Source: Chamaecrista fasciculata (taxonomy: Eukaryota; Streptophyta; Magnoliopsida; Fabales; Fabaceae). Taken from it: DNA of 64,000 bases. Positions 12,455 to 24,773 of the stretch are shown in pieces. The notes below the pieces were generated by a model, which ran no database searches, had not been told where the DNA came from, and saw only the letters and a program-made list of their open reading frames with translations. The stretch covers positions 3,155 through 67,154 of the forward strand of contig QANZ01010380.1 of NCBI GenBank assembly GCA_003254925.1, read 5' to 3'. The position numbers and the translations under genes were made by a program. Position 1 is the stretch's first letter. Every line of letters starts with the position of its first letter.

Positions 12455-12832
12455 GGCAAAACACTAATTTTTTTTTTCCAAACTTTACAACAACTGCCGA
12501 TTTCATCTTCAATCCTTTTTTGCTGTCTATTATGCCTCAAATGTTTTATATTTTGGTTAATTTTATCGTTTGACTAGCTTCTTTCAATAAATTAACAATA
12601 GACTGTATCATATTTTTCAATCTGAGTTAGGATTTGAGTTTCTTTTTCTATCAATTTTACATTACGTATTATTTACCACGTAGATTATGCCGTTAATATT
12701 TCGATAAAATAAGAGGAAAAGATAAAATTGACCAAAATATGAAACATTAGGGACGAAATTGACAACAAAAAAAAATTGAGGACGAAATTAATAATTAGTG
12801 TAAAGTTTGAGGATGAAATTAGTACTTTTGCC
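12455..12832. mobile_element. MULE-type MITE, family B, copy 2 (378 bp)
   Basis: Best-preserved copy of family B. It starts GGCAAAA and ends TTTTGCC, with an inner match 'cactaat' to 'attagtac'. It is flanked by a perfect 9-bp direct repeat GGAAAATTA (12446-12454 and 12833-12841). The interior includes 'caataaattaac' and 'tctatcaattttacatta', also present in the 5695 and 53347 copies. No coding capacity. Confidence 0.85.
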
Positions 12833-12841
12833 GGAAAATTA

Positions 12842-13930
12842 TTAACTTCTTTCCTGCGTTTGCAATATTAATTTCACATAAGAGACTTTTCCTTTCAATC
12901 TTTGTCTCCCAATATCTACTTCACTTTTGAAATTGTGTCACACTTGTTGACTAATGAGTTTTCCTCTTCCTAAGTAAAAGTCAAAAAGTTTTTTTTTTTT
13001 TATTCTTCTAATAAATTGACAAATGATAAAGATGATCCCGTAATTAACTAGGAATGAAAGGCACCTTGGTAAAAGTTCAATTATCTCCATATATTAACCG
13101 TGTGAGACTGAGAGGGGAATGACTTTTGAATATTGGTTACACTATATATTTCAAACATGGACTCTTCTAAAAGTGAAATCTTACGTTTCACTTCAAAGAC
13201 CCCTCATTTTCCTCTTCTAAAGTTAGACCTTCAAAGATTAAGGTTTACCCCTCAGTCTACTAAGTAACTTGGAATAAATACTGTATATTAGCTTCATGAT
13301 TACGAGACTGGCATTTTTATAGTGATCTCTAATGGTTTTACATATACAGAAACTTAATTGTCAATATTAAATGACAAACATTCCTCTACCAATTGTCTAG
13401 ACATTTGAAAGAGCAATTTTCAGTAGTCATTTTAAAATTTAAAGAAAGAAAAGCAAATTAAACAGTCAAACTAATTAAGTTGATTGCAGGACTAGTGATA
13501 CTGAATTTTCTCTTTTCCCTGTTAAAAATGTTACTAAGAAAGAAAGAAACAATTCTATTACTTTTACTTCCAAACTGGTAAATTTTCTCTTCTATTACTT
13601 TTACTTAATTGACTTATAATTGACTGTCCTTTAATTGTTCATCAACACGTAAAGTTCAACTAAGTGGTTATCCATTCAAATTTCAAAGCTTATTGGGTCC
13701 CACTCTCTAGATTACTGAGATGTTTTGTCTTCTACAATCATGAAAGAATAGGCATAGCTAAAGAAGGAATAATGCAAACTGCCAAATCCATTTAGCTTAT
13801 AACAGTAAGAAAATTAAGGTTAGTGGGAATGGATGTTACACGTTAGAGATGCTTGACTTCCAAGGAGTGGGAAACTTTTTGAACATCAGAAATCAATATG
13901 AAATTTGATTCAGTAAACTACTCGAAGCGA
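12842..13930. other. Upstream region of the RLP pseudogene
   Basis: AT-rich, with no gene or clear element. It presumably includes the former promoter of the pseudogene that starts at 14022. Confidence 0.45.
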
Positions 13931-13938
13931 ATCACAAT

Positions 13939-13948
13939 CTATAAAAGG
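13939..13948 (+). promoter_or_regulatory. Conserved TATA box of the RLP pseudogene
   Basis: CTATAAAAGG is followed by 'at' and then a 'tttaaggcaaaa.catcttca' context that is shared, with minor changes, by the intact RLP gene (minus strand, TATA at 27645-27636). Preservation in two paralogues supports it as the family's core promoter. Confidence 0.65.
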
Positions 13949-16467
13949 ATACACTTTAAGGCAAAAATCATCTTCATTCCTCACTTTATCAGTTATAGGG
14001 TGCCTCTCATTATCATCTCCTATGAGAACTTTCTTAGACTTATGGCTTTTCTTGTTTCCCTTATGGTTCATAAACCTAAGCACCCACATCTTTGGGGTCA
14101 CTTGCTATTGTCTTGACCATCAAAAATCTGCATTGCTTCATTTGAGGAATAGCCTCTTATTCAACCATGCCAAGTCCCAAAAATTGGTTCATTTGAGGAA
14201 TATGATTGTTGTCGATGGAATGGAGTGAAATGCAACAAGGGACGTGTTGTAGCCCTCGACATGAGTGAAGAATCGATCACGGGTCCACTTGGAGATTCAA
14301 GCAGTCTCTTCCATTTGCAATATCTTAAGAGTTTAAACTTGGCTTATAATGATTTCAATTCTGTGATTCCCCAAGATTTGCAAAAGCTAAAGAACATGAG
14401 GTATCTGAATTTGTCAAATGCTGGCTTTGAGGGGAAAATTCCAATTGAGATATCTCAGTTAACAAAGCTGGCTTCTCTAGATTTGTCTACCTCATTTCAC
14501 ACTCTTAAACTTGAGAAGCCAAACATAGTGATGATTCAATACCTCTCAGTTCTTCGGCTAAACCACAACAATTTGGAAAGCTTGGTGCCAGAGTCCTTTG
14601 CTACTTTGATCAATTTAACCACCCTGCAACTTAGTAGATGCAACTTGATTGGAGTGCTTCCACAAAGGATCTTACATATACCGAAACTTCAGGTACTTGA
14701 TATGTCAGATAATCTGGATCTTCATGGTTCTTTACCGAACTTCCCACTTCATGGATCTCTCCAGATCTTGAACATCAGCCAAACAAATTTCTCAGGTCAG
14801 CTGCCAAATTCTATTCATAATTTAAGGAATTTGTCAAAACTGCAAATTCAATGGAACAGTTCCTGATCAAATGTCAAAACTCACTCACCTTGTTCATCTA
14901 GACTTGTCATTCAATAACTTCACCGGTCCTCTTCCATCTTTCAAAATGTCCAAGAACCTCACATATCTATCAGCCTACAACAATGACTTGATAGGTGTAG
15001 TTCCATCTTCTCATTTTGAGGGCCTTGATAATCTTATCATAATTGATTTGAGTCATAATGCCCTTAACGGGAAAATTCCCTTGTCTCTTTTTAGACTTCC
15101 ATCATTGCAAGTATTCATGCTTTCTCACAATAGATTCGAGGGTGTGTTAGATGAATTCCCAAATTCTTCTTCCTCACCATTACAGATCCTCGATATTAGT
15201 GGGAACAATTTACTAGGGCCTATTCCTGAGTCTATCTTTCATCTTAGAAGACTCGTCTTGCTCCAATTTTCCTCAAACAAGTTCAATGGCACTATAAATT
15301 TATATATGATGAGCAAGATGGAAAACTTGGTTGCACTGGATCTTAATCACAACAACTTGTTTGTTGATGCAAGTTTGAGGGAGAACAATGATCTGTCACC
15401 ATTTCCCAAATTGAAAGGGCTAATGCTGGCTTCTTGCAAGTTAAAAGAGTTTCCAAGGTTTCTAAGAAATCAGTCTAATCTAATCTACTTAGACCTATCG
15501 ACCAACCAGATTCAAGGAACAATACCCGATTGGATTTGGAGGTTTGGTTTTATGATTAACCTAAATCTTTCTAACAATTTTTTTACAGACTTGGAAAGAC
15601 CTCTGCATAATACTAGCACCAATCTTTTTGTTCTTGACCTTCATTCCAACCAGCTCCAAGGTCCCACTCCCATTTTTCCAAAAAATATAATCGATTTGGA
15701 CTGCTCAAGCAATAGATTCAGCTCTATTGCCCCAGCTGACATGGGTATCCTCCTTCCTTACAAATATTTCCTCTCTCTTTCAAACAATAGTTTTCATGGA
15801 AAGATCCATGAATCCTTTTGTAATGCTTCATCTCTTAGAGTGCTTGATCTCTCCAGTAATAACTTCAATGGCACTATTCCTGAGTGCTTGGTAAGAATGA
15901 GCAGCATTCTAAGGGTACTGAATCTTGGGGGTAACAAGCTTGAAGGTGAAATTTCTAGTATCTTTCCAACTTCTTGTTCTCTGAGGTTGTTACTTGTTAG
16001 ACCTCTGAGAATTTCTTAAGAGGTATTGTCCCAAACTCTCTGGTAAATTGCCAAGAACTTCAAGTCTTAAGCCTTAGAAACAATCAATTGACTGATAGGT
16101 TTCCTTGCTTTTTGAAGAATATATCTACCTTGAGAGTCATGAATTTAAGGTCTAACAACTTCCATGGGCCTCTTGAGTGTCCAAATAGAATTGGAAATTG
16201 GGAGAAACTTCAAATTGTTGATCTAGCCTCCAGTAATTTTGGTGGTACATTATCAATAGATCTCTTGCAAAGTTGGAAAGCCTTGATGCCTGATGATAAT
16301 GATGTTGGTGGCCACTTGTTTTTTGACATTTATGATAACATTTATCCTTTGGATCACTTTCAGAAAGCATTGTCCGTTGTGAACAAAGATATTGTATATT
16401 GAAGCTTGTCAAACTTTTGGCAGCAGAGCCAAGTTTTTGATTGACCACTTATATTCTGATGTACTTA

Positions 16468-16965
16468 CACTACAAGAAAAAACAAAATTAGCTACGGAAA
16501 TTTGCTACGGAAAATTTTTATAGCTATTCTCTAGCTAATTAGCTACGGAATAGCTACCGAAAAAATTTCTGTAGCTAAATTTAGGAAAGCGAGTGGCGCG
16601 CAAAGACGGGAAATTTTGCTACCGATTAGCTACAGAATTGCTACGAAATATTCCATAGCTAAATAAATTTCGTAGCTAACTTTAATAGCTACGGAAATTT
16701 TTCGTAGCTAAATGTTTTTTAAAAAAAGATCAAAGTTTTGCTATGGATTAGCTATGGAAAATTTCGGTAGCTAATTGTTTGTAATATAGATCGAAATTTT
16801 GCTATGGAAGCTACGGAAAATTTCCGTAGCTAATGGTTTTTTTAAAAAAGTCGAAGCTTTGCTATGGATTAGATACAGAAATAGTCCGTAGCTGAATGTT
16901 TATTTAAAAATTATAAAGTTATGCTAGGGATTAGCTCCGGATACTTTCCATAGCTATTTTTTTTC
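16468..16965 (+). mobile_element. CACTA-type transposon terminus with subterminal repeats
   Basis: Begins CACTACAAGAAAAAAC, the classic En/Spm (CACTA) end, preceded by TTA (16465-16467) as a possible 3-bp target duplication. The next 500 bp hold over ten variants of TAGCTACGGAAA in both orientations, as expected for subterminal transposase-binding repeats. No transposase is present, and no matching TAGTG end was found before the RLP sequence resumes at about 18363, so the right end is lost or rearranged. Confidence 0.82.
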
Positions 16966-17411
16966 TTTTTTTTTCTTTCTCCAAATCCAACTACTTGTAA
17001 TATTTTCACTCAAAAACTTACTATTGGGTCCTTAAATTTATACCAATTCTACTAATTAGGATAATTGAAGTATAGGAATTGATTTTTGAAATATTTCAAT
17101 TGTTAATTATTTGATCCTAAGTGACGAATTTATCTTTGAATTTGAACTAATTTATACTTTTTGGTCCCTGGATTTATATTAGATTTTTATTTTTTTTTTA
17201 AAAAGACAATTACAATAATTTTAATTTTTATGGTTTTTTTTAATTCTTATTACAAATTATAATCCATCAATGACATTAGAAAATTGTGAAAGCGAACTTA
17301 AAAACCAAGCACGTTTGGGTAAAAAATCTCAATAACATATTCGTTTAATAGAAAAATAAAAATTGCATTCTTATTATGGTCTTACAAAACCACAATTGCC
17401 TAAATATGTTG

Positions 17412-17782
17412 GGTCAAAGTGCCATTTTGATCCTATATCTTTTGTTGAGTTCCTAATTTTGTCCAATATCTTTTTTTTGTTTCACTTTCAGTCCTATATC
17501 TTTAGGTCAGTTCTCAATTTGGTCTCATATCTTTGGGTCAATTGCATATCTTTGGGTCAATTTGGTCCCATTTCTTTGCAAAAGGATCAATCTTTACCAA
17601 AGGATCAATTCTTATGGTTGATCATTTTGCAAAGATATAGGATCAATTCTACAACTTGACCGAAAGACGAGACTAAATTGAGACATTTTACAAAGATATG
17701 AGATCAAGTGCAACAAAAAAGATTCAAGACCAAATTGGATACTCAGGAAACGATATAATAAGACCAAATTTACACTTTGACT
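17412..17782. mobile_element. MULE-type MITE, family C, copy 2 (371 bp), nested
   Basis: Begins GGTCAAAGTG and ends CACTTTGACT, a 10-bp terminal inverted repeat with one mismatch. A perfect 9-bp direct repeat AATATGTTG flanks it (17403-17411 and 17783-17791). The arms carry the same 'tggtctcatatcttt' phrases as 11364-11729. It sits inside the DNA that split the RLP pseudogene, so it arrived after or with that insertion. Confidence 0.88.
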
Positions 17783-18573
17783 AATATGTTGGTATCACTA
17801 GAAAATCTATTATTTGATCTTTCAATTTATCAATGATTTGGTCTATGGGGACCAAAATAAAAAAATTCAATTTAAATTCATAGATTAAAAAGTATTAATT
17901 AATTGTAAATTCAAGGACTAAAAATATAAAATTAGTTCAAATTAAGGGAAAAAATTAAACTATTGACAATTGAAATATTTCAGGGACTAAATCATATATT
18001 TGATTATTCAATGACTAATTAATTGGCTATGTGTTAATTCAAAGACAAATAATATATTTTCGCTTAAAATAATATTTATGTATTTTACTTCAATTTTTTT
18101 CTACTAAAACTTTCACTCAAATAAAATCCTCCAAAATTTTTAACTCAAATAAAACCCTTCAAAAATTTGACTTTCACACATTTGCACTATTACAATTGTT
18201 AAGCAACAGCTACGTACGTCTTCTTTGTAATGAAAATCAGCAATAAGAAAATTAATCATATAATTATTCTTAACAATTAAGCCTCGACATATTATATAAT
18301 CCTTCCAAATAGTAATTCCAATTATTGCTTAAAAAAACTCCGCATATATTGTCAAATGAAATATACTATAGAACTTTAAGGTGGAAGCCTTTCTGATTTT
18401 ACTTATTATTATAACTTTAGAATCAATATCAGAAAAGAGTTTGTAGTCTTATGAAGTTTGTTTCTTTCTTTGTCCATCTTTTGTTTTTGTTATGAAGAAT
18501 AGTACAAGGTTGTTAATTAGTTTTCTAAAGCTTGGAAGAGTGAGGAAGCTCAATCTTAAAAATAAAAAAAAAA

Positions 18574-18842
18574 AGAGTAAACTAACAATTTGGTCCCTAA
18601 AAGATCACTGAGCTGACAACTCGGTTACTGAAAGATTGAAATGTACAATTTAGTCATTGAAAGATCAAAATAGTATACTAATTAGTCCTTTTTACGGACT
18701 AAATAGTATACTGTTTTAATCTTTCAAGGACTAAAAGGTATACCGTTTTGATCTTTTAGGGACTAAATTGTATATTTCAATCTTTCAGGGACTCATTTGT
18801 CAGCTCGATGATCTTTCAGGGACCAAATAGTTAGTTAACTCT
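18574..18842. mobile_element. MULE-type MITE, family D, copy 1 (269 bp)
   Basis: Ends are AGAGTAAACTAAC and GTTAGTTAACTCT, a 13-bp inverted repeat with one mismatch. The interior is a palindrome of 'tcagggactaaat' and 'gaaagatcaaaat' phrases. The flanks are A-rich (9-bp AAAAAAAAA and AAAAAAATA), which hides but does not exclude a target duplication. No coding content. Confidence 0.75.
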
Positions 18843-19216
18843 AAAAAAATAAGTATACAAATTCTCCGTCCTTTTAACTTTGTGCTTTTGTGAGATCTTA
18901 GGGGAACTACATTGGTATTAATTACTCAGGTTGTAGAAATCAAACTTCACTTATACATGATGGAAAATAAAAACCATAACTGATTTTCATTTGTCCTCTT
19001 AAACTATTTGATAATTATTTTTTTTAGTAGTCTGTCCAGTATCCGAGGCCACCCCTTGACTAATCCAAATTTGACCCGGGTCGTGCACCCGGAACCTTGC
19101 TTAAGCGGTACCAAGTCGCTTACCACTTGTACCAACCACTTGTTGGTACTATTTGATAATTATTAAAATGTAGTTTGACCACATTTTTGTAAATTCTATT
19201 TGATAGGGCAACAATA

Positions 19217-19426
19217 TGAGTAAACTATCAATTAAGTCTTTGAAAGATTACTGAGTTGACAACTCGGTCCCTGAAAGATTGAAATACAAAATTTAGTACC
19301 TGAAAAAGTTTATGAAAAGGACTAACAAGTATACCGTTTTGATAGGACTGAACTATATATTTCAATCTTTCAGAGATTGAGTTGTTAATTCGATATTCTT
19401 GAAAAGATTGAATCGTACGTTTACTT
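19217..19426. mobile_element. MULE-type MITE, family D, copy 2 (210 bp)
   Basis: Starts TGAGTAAAC and ends GTTTACTT. A perfect 9-bp direct repeat GCAACAATA flanks it (19208-19216 and 19427-19435). Its internal phrases match family D copy 1 ('gagttgacaactcggtccctg'). Confidence 0.85.
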
Positions 19427-19554
19427 GCAACAATACTTTCCAAGCTTTTGCTATATATTTGCGCTAATTTTTGAAAACGAGTATGGTTGAAATTTTAATA
19501 CTCTTTGTCTGTTAATTTTTTTCTTGTGAAATTACAAAATAAAGAAAATAATGT

Positions 19555-19910
19555 CACTAGTAGAAATAAGGGTTATAGCAGCAGTCGAAATTGCCGGTAA
19601 AACCTGTAATCACTGTTACTAAAGCTTTACCGGCAGTTGTCTAAGTTGCTACTATAGATTAAACTGCTGCTGTTTCACTGTTGCTATAAGTTATAGTAGC
19701 AGATATGACAGTTGTTTGTATAAACATTTTTTATAGTAATTGAAAGGGAAACTGCTGTTATATGGTAAAAAGAGCTGCTAGTAAAAACAAACTATATAGC
19801 AGCAAATCAAAACTGCTACTATAGGGTTAAAAAATTAACAGTACAAACAAACTGTATAAAAGTAAATCAAAGCTGTTGCTATAGCTAGAGTCAAGAAAAC
19901 TGCTAGAAAA
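19555..19910 (+). mobile_element. Second CACTA-type terminus
   Basis: Starts CACTAGTAGAAATAAGGG, a common plant CACTA end, followed by repeated 'agcagcagt', 'ctgctactata' and 'actgctgctgtt' motifs in both orientations over about 350 bp. No transposase ORF follows and the matching end is not identified. The TAGTG end at 23851-23855 has different inner sequence. Confidence 0.7.
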
Positions 19911-20447
19911 GGAGAAAATAAATGCAAGACTAACAAATTTTCCAGCATCAATGCTTAATTAGAGATGATAATGATAATATAAACTCAATTCGTTTTATAG
20001 AAATAACAAGAACTTAGTAGATCATGGTAATACAGTATATTTGAATTCGTATACAATAAATTCAAGGTCAAAAAAACATGTAGAGTTTATAATTTTTGGG
20101 GTTTTACATAAAGCTATTAAATTATAGTTCTAAATTCTCATTCCACCAAGTCATACAACTCCATATCTACTTCAAGAAAATCCCAGACAAAGTTGCATAA
20201 CTTTGCAAAATTGCAGTAATTCATTTTAATTCAAAAGAACAAAAGGGAAAAAATGTAGAAACAAGACAATGTTGTTTGGTTTCTCTCATATATCTTGTGG
20301 CTTTCAATAATAAAAAAAAAGCTGCAAAAATTGATTTAATGAAAATCGTGAATTGGTAATTAGTTGAAATTGATGCTTGTAAAACATAGTTATTGTAATT
20401 TTACAGAAATTCTTAGAACCTGCTACTAGCCAATCTGAGATATCTTA

Positions 20448-21493
20448 GGGTCTGTTTGGGGGAACCTCCATCCCCATCCAATCCTAATCCAATCTCATCT
20501 CATCTTAGGATTAGATGAACAGTACTGGATTGGGTGTTTTTTGAACCTCCATCTCATCTCATCTCATCCACATCATCATCTCATTCACAACATCATCTCA
20601 TTTTCTCTTACAATTACTAATCTATCCCTACTTACACACCTATAATTACCTATACTTTAATACAAATATAAAAAAGAGAACTAGACAAAATAGCAATTTT
20701 ACATACCCTCATTTGTTACACTTATAATTTTCTCTCTCCATCTATCATTTCTCATCATTTTTTTATCTTTTCCACTCACATTTTTTTCTCTTTCTCTCTC
20801 ACACACACACATACACCTCTCTCTCTCTTTTACACACCCCACACACACTCTTATTTATATATNNNNNNNNNNNNNNNNNNNNNNNNNNNNNNNNNNNNNN
20901 NNNNNNNNNNNNNNNNNNNNNNNNNNNNNNNNNNNNNNNNNNNNNNNNNNNNNNNNNNNNNNNNNNNNNNNNNNNNNNNNNNNNNNNNNNNNNNNNNNNN
21001 NNNNNNNNNNNNNNNNNNNNNNNNNNNNNNNNNNNNNNNNNNNNNNNNNNNNCATACATTTAGGACCAAAATGAACCTTTCACCACACATTTTATTACAA
21101 TTTAGTGTTGTTTTGTAATTTGCTATTTGGTCTTCAAACTATTATTTGTTATTTTTTTGTCGTTGAATTTCATAAATAGACCCCATTATTAATGATTAGG
21201 GTTTTCTACAAAGCCCGAGTTATCATTTACACATGTTAGAGATTGATTAATTGGAACAGTTCGAATTTATGGACCAAATTGTATTCTTAAAAATAATTCC
21301 AATATTATTTTCATTTTGGCCCATAATCTCATCTCATCCACTTGGATTTGGATTGACCCCTAACCCTCAATCCAAAATTTTCTCATCCTCACAATTTTCA
21401 ATACCATATCACACTTCCCAATATCATCTCATCTCAATCTCATTTCAATCAAAAAACAACCAAACACCTATCTTTGCAACCAAGACCAACAAC
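20448..21493. mobile_element. PIF/Harbinger-like element with an internal gap
   Basis: Preceded by TTA (20445-20447), it starts GGGTCTGTTTGG, typical of PIF/Harbinger and Tourist-like termini. 'Atctcatctcatc' subterminal repeats occur just inside both ends (20490-20600 and 21325-21450). A 190-bp gap interrupts it, and the right boundary is approximate. A related element is split around 36604-37020 and 43115-43279. No transposase is visible. Confidence 0.55.
20863..21052. other. Assembly gap (190 N)
   Basis: A run of N flanked on the left by CT/CA microsatellite. The sequence to the right resembles the 'ttaggaccaaaatga' end of the 35476-36013 inverted-repeat family. Confidence 0.99.
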
Positions 21494-23640
21494 ACCTGAT
21501 AGAGTAAGAATTTGATCATTAAGATCTCTTTGTTCATTCCTTAAATTATAGGGCGAAAAACAGTTTGAAATATTTACATATAAAGGAAGACAATAGTAGT
21601 ATACTTAAACCTTTGAAAATCACTAGAGATGAAAAATAGAGAATTGGGTATTCAATGAAAAAAATAGTTTAAAATATTTTATTTTCTTACACAACAAGAA
21701 AATGGAGCCTCAAATTGAAGAGATAACAACAATAAAAAATTAAGGAAATATCAAAAGTAAAACGACCTAGAAGATTTGGCTAAAACATGAGCCACTTCAT
21801 TGCTAGATCTTTTATTCAACTAAGATTAAAGCAATCAAATCTATGACAAATAATTTAAATTAGCCATGACAGTATCTAAATAAGAACAGTACTTGACAGC
21901 AGCTTAGGAGGTATTAAAAATCTTCCAAGCATCCCCTTCTTCAATCACAGGTCAAATATGAAGTTCAATCCATAAATATTGTCTAGGTTGCACAATAAAA
22001 CATTACAGAGAATCAATGAAGCTTATAATTTAGATATAAAATAAAAGACTCCATGAAGCTTATATGAGTTCATAGGACTCTTTAACTTACAAATAATGTT
22101 GACACTAGTAGGGGAGAAAATCAGAAAACTAAATATAGCTCCATGAATCAAACCTTATTAGCCATTAGACACTTGGTAGAAACAGAGGCATTGTATTTAT
22201 AAATAGACAGTAGAATAAGATAAATAGGGGAGTACGTGTTGTTGTTGAATATATTATGTAAAATTACTTCTCATGCAAATATATCTATAAAGGTGAAATC
22301 GTAAGATTCTACCTAAATTAATAAGATTATTTTTCAAATATATCTATATATATGTATATTATAAAAATATCATACAGTAACTCAAAATTGTGCATATACT
22401 CCATTAACACTGATTTTTCTGTTTACATTAATATTTCAATATACTAAAAGTGGCAGGCAGCAAACTCGTAACGTAAAATTGTAAAAATTTACATATATAA
22501 TAAAACAATTATTAAAAATATATACATGTAAAAACTATTATAAAATTATAGATAAAGGTGAAATTTAAATAAGTTCAATACAAAAAATAATACCATTATT
22601 CATTAATTATAAAGTGAACAAAATCAATTAATTATAATAAACTAAAACCATACATTAACAGCAAAATCATATTTTAATAAATGGAAGATACCTCAATAAG
22701 AGTAACAATATGCTTTAAAGTTTAATTGAATTATACATGAAAAAGAAAAATCCATCTACATATATCAGTTTTTAAAAGGCATAAAAAAAACATTGGCTAA
22801 ACTAGTATAGCTTGTGTTGTGTCGAAGTAAAATGAGCTTGCATTGGGGTGGAGTCATACACAATTAATTGATGAGGTGGCATGCATTGATTTTAAAGTTA
22901 AAAAAGAAGTGGGTCATTCATTTTCATTCAATCTATGGCAACGATTTCAACTGACTTGCTACGATTGTATCCGATTTTAAGATATTTTCGTTCTTGTATG
23001 AAACTTGACCAGATTTAATAATGTAAAAACGTAAACACTTTCTTTTCAACGATTAAAAACGTGTTTTTGATAACAATAAATCAAACAGAAATTTAAAAGA
23101 AGGGTATTAATTGCACATAATTAAAAATTCAAGGGGTCCTATTTATACAATTTTAAAATTTAGGCGTGTTTTTTTACCTAACCTAAAATTCAAGGGGTGT
23201 ATGTGTAATTTAACCTTTATTTTATTGGTAATCAAATGTCGGTTATTGAATAACAGTAAAAATGGATAAAAGTTGATCAGCAACAATTTAAAATATAAAT
23301 GAATTGGAAACGGAGTGAAGTTTAAGGAAAGGATCAAAGATTTTGCACATTCTGAACCTCCAATATCACATCTTTGTCAGTGTGGAAATATGAAAATGTA
23401 ACTTAAATTATTAGAAACCAGATAATAAATATGAATTATCTTCAAAATAAGTATTAAAATAGAGATACATAATTCTAAAATAGAGCTATCAACCTTCTTC
23501 GTTGATATTGAAAGTGAGATATCAAGTCTAGTGTATATTACATATGGTGATGGTTGTAAGCTGTTGCTATATGTATTTTTTTTTCTTTTGAAAGATATAA
23601 GTATCCTTGTTTTAAAAAAATAGATAAATTTCAACAAAAA
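21494..23640. other. Gene-free AT-rich stretch
   Basis: No ORF longer than about 60 codons with any domain, and no clear repeat. Nothing else can be supported. Confidence 0.5.
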
Positions 23641-23855
23641 AATAGATATAAATGTCTAGTGGCGGTTTCAAAACCACTGCCAAAGCCATTAGCGGCAGTT
23701 ATTCCAGCAGTCGAGAAAAACTGTTGCGGAATGATTGTTGAGGCTACTGACAGCAGAAGTTGGCAAAATTGTTCACTGTATTTAGCGGTGGTTATAACTG
23801 CTGCTGAATGCATTAAAAACTGCCGCTAAATGTTTCATTTTTTTTTTGTTTAGTG
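23641..23855 (-). mobile_element. CACTA-type terminus, reverse orientation
   Basis: Read on the minus strand it begins CACTAAACAAAAA (TAGTG at 23851-23855 on the plus strand) and continues with alternating 'gcggcagt', 'cagcagcagt' and 'accaccgctaaat' motifs, the organisation of CACTA subterminal repeats. No transposase is adjacent, and the left extent is uncertain. Confidence 0.6.
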
Positions 23856-24773
23856 TTTAAGTTCAAACTTCAAACCAAAATCTGGTTCTGGTTAAAATCA
23901 GTACCAGCTTCTGGATGAATATGTGTGATTTTGCTCGGTTCTGTTTTCACATCGTTCAAACCGCATTTTGATTAGTTAGCTGCGTACGTTTCATTTTTTA
24001 ATTTCTAACAAACCGTGTCGTGGCCATAGTGGAGCTATACTAATGATTTGTGATTCAGGTTTTTTTTTTTTTGTGAAAAAAATAATTCTAATATTTTAAA
24101 CTCTCCTGTCAACATACCAAAATAAGCAAATATTATGCATCCATCTCATTCCTCATGTATATAAAATTATAGAACTAATTAGAAATCATAGAGTAGAGAT
24201 ACTTAGGTCAACTTGACTTTAAGCGGACAGGAGAGACATTTTTGGAGTACATTAAGATTAACATGCAGTTTTGTGAGTTAAGGCAATGCAAACATACCGA
24301 ATCATCCATGTCTCCAATTCTTTCTATTTATGATCTTTGTTCATGGTTGAAGGATTAGAAACTTCCCAATGAATATAATCACACTAATTCAGCTTAAAGA
24401 GGTTTAGAAAAGAGATCTTCACATTTAACATCATACCCTTTGTGTTGTTCTTTCATAGGTGGATCAAGGACACTGTAAACCAAAGTCACTTGGATAGGTA
24501 CTTTTTGATGTTAGGCGTACTTGGTTTTCTGTTATTTTGCATGCGTACTATTCTTAGAGATACAATATTAGCAGCAAGAAGGGAAAGCCATTCTTTATTT
24601 GTTATTTTTACAAGTGAGCTTTCTCAACTCTGCCATGCTTTAGAAAATTAACAACCTTCTAGTATTCTACATATCAAAAACAAAATAAGGACAAAGAAAG
24701 GACTGAACTTTAAAAAATGGATAGAAATTACATACTATTTTCTGCTTTATTGGTCCTAAATTTCTAAGTAAAA
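23856..24773. other. Gene-free interval downstream of the RLP gene
   Basis: Contains the presumed 3' flank of the minus-strand RLP gene. 'Aataaagcaga' near 24745 is conserved in the RLP 3' fragment at 44215. No other gene is seen. Confidence 0.45.

Larger units (their letters stand above)
14022..18396 (+). pseudogene. LRR receptor-like protein pseudogene, frameshifted and split by a transposon
   Basis: Paralogue of the intact RLP at 24774-27587. The ATG at 14022 opens a signal peptide and the 'KSALLHLRNSLLF' N-cap. The frame shifts near 14190, again near 14840 (looks like a short deletion between two 'aaaact' motifs) and again near 16000, giving open blocks 14225-14866, 14871-16019 and 16088-16402. 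LRR consensus (LxxLxLSxNxFxGxIP) runs throughout. At 16468 a CACTA-type terminus interrupts the gene in the island-domain region. About 35 bp encoding the last residues (RTLRWKPF-like) and stop reappear at about 18363-18396. The transmembrane region is missing. Unlike the intact gene, it keeps an extra block of about 120 residues of LRRs (roughly 14490-14840). Confidence 0.88.

Noticed and set aside
16490..16960. Regularly recurring 'tagctacggaa' motif resembling a repeat-spacer array
   Set aside because: Variable spacing, both orientations and position directly inside a CACTA end mark it as transposon subterminal repeats, not a CRISPR-like array.
19555..23855. One 4.3-kb CACTA element spanning both termini
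   Set aside because: Beyond the CACTA pentamer the two ends have different sequences and subterminal motifs, and the flanking trinucleotides do not match.
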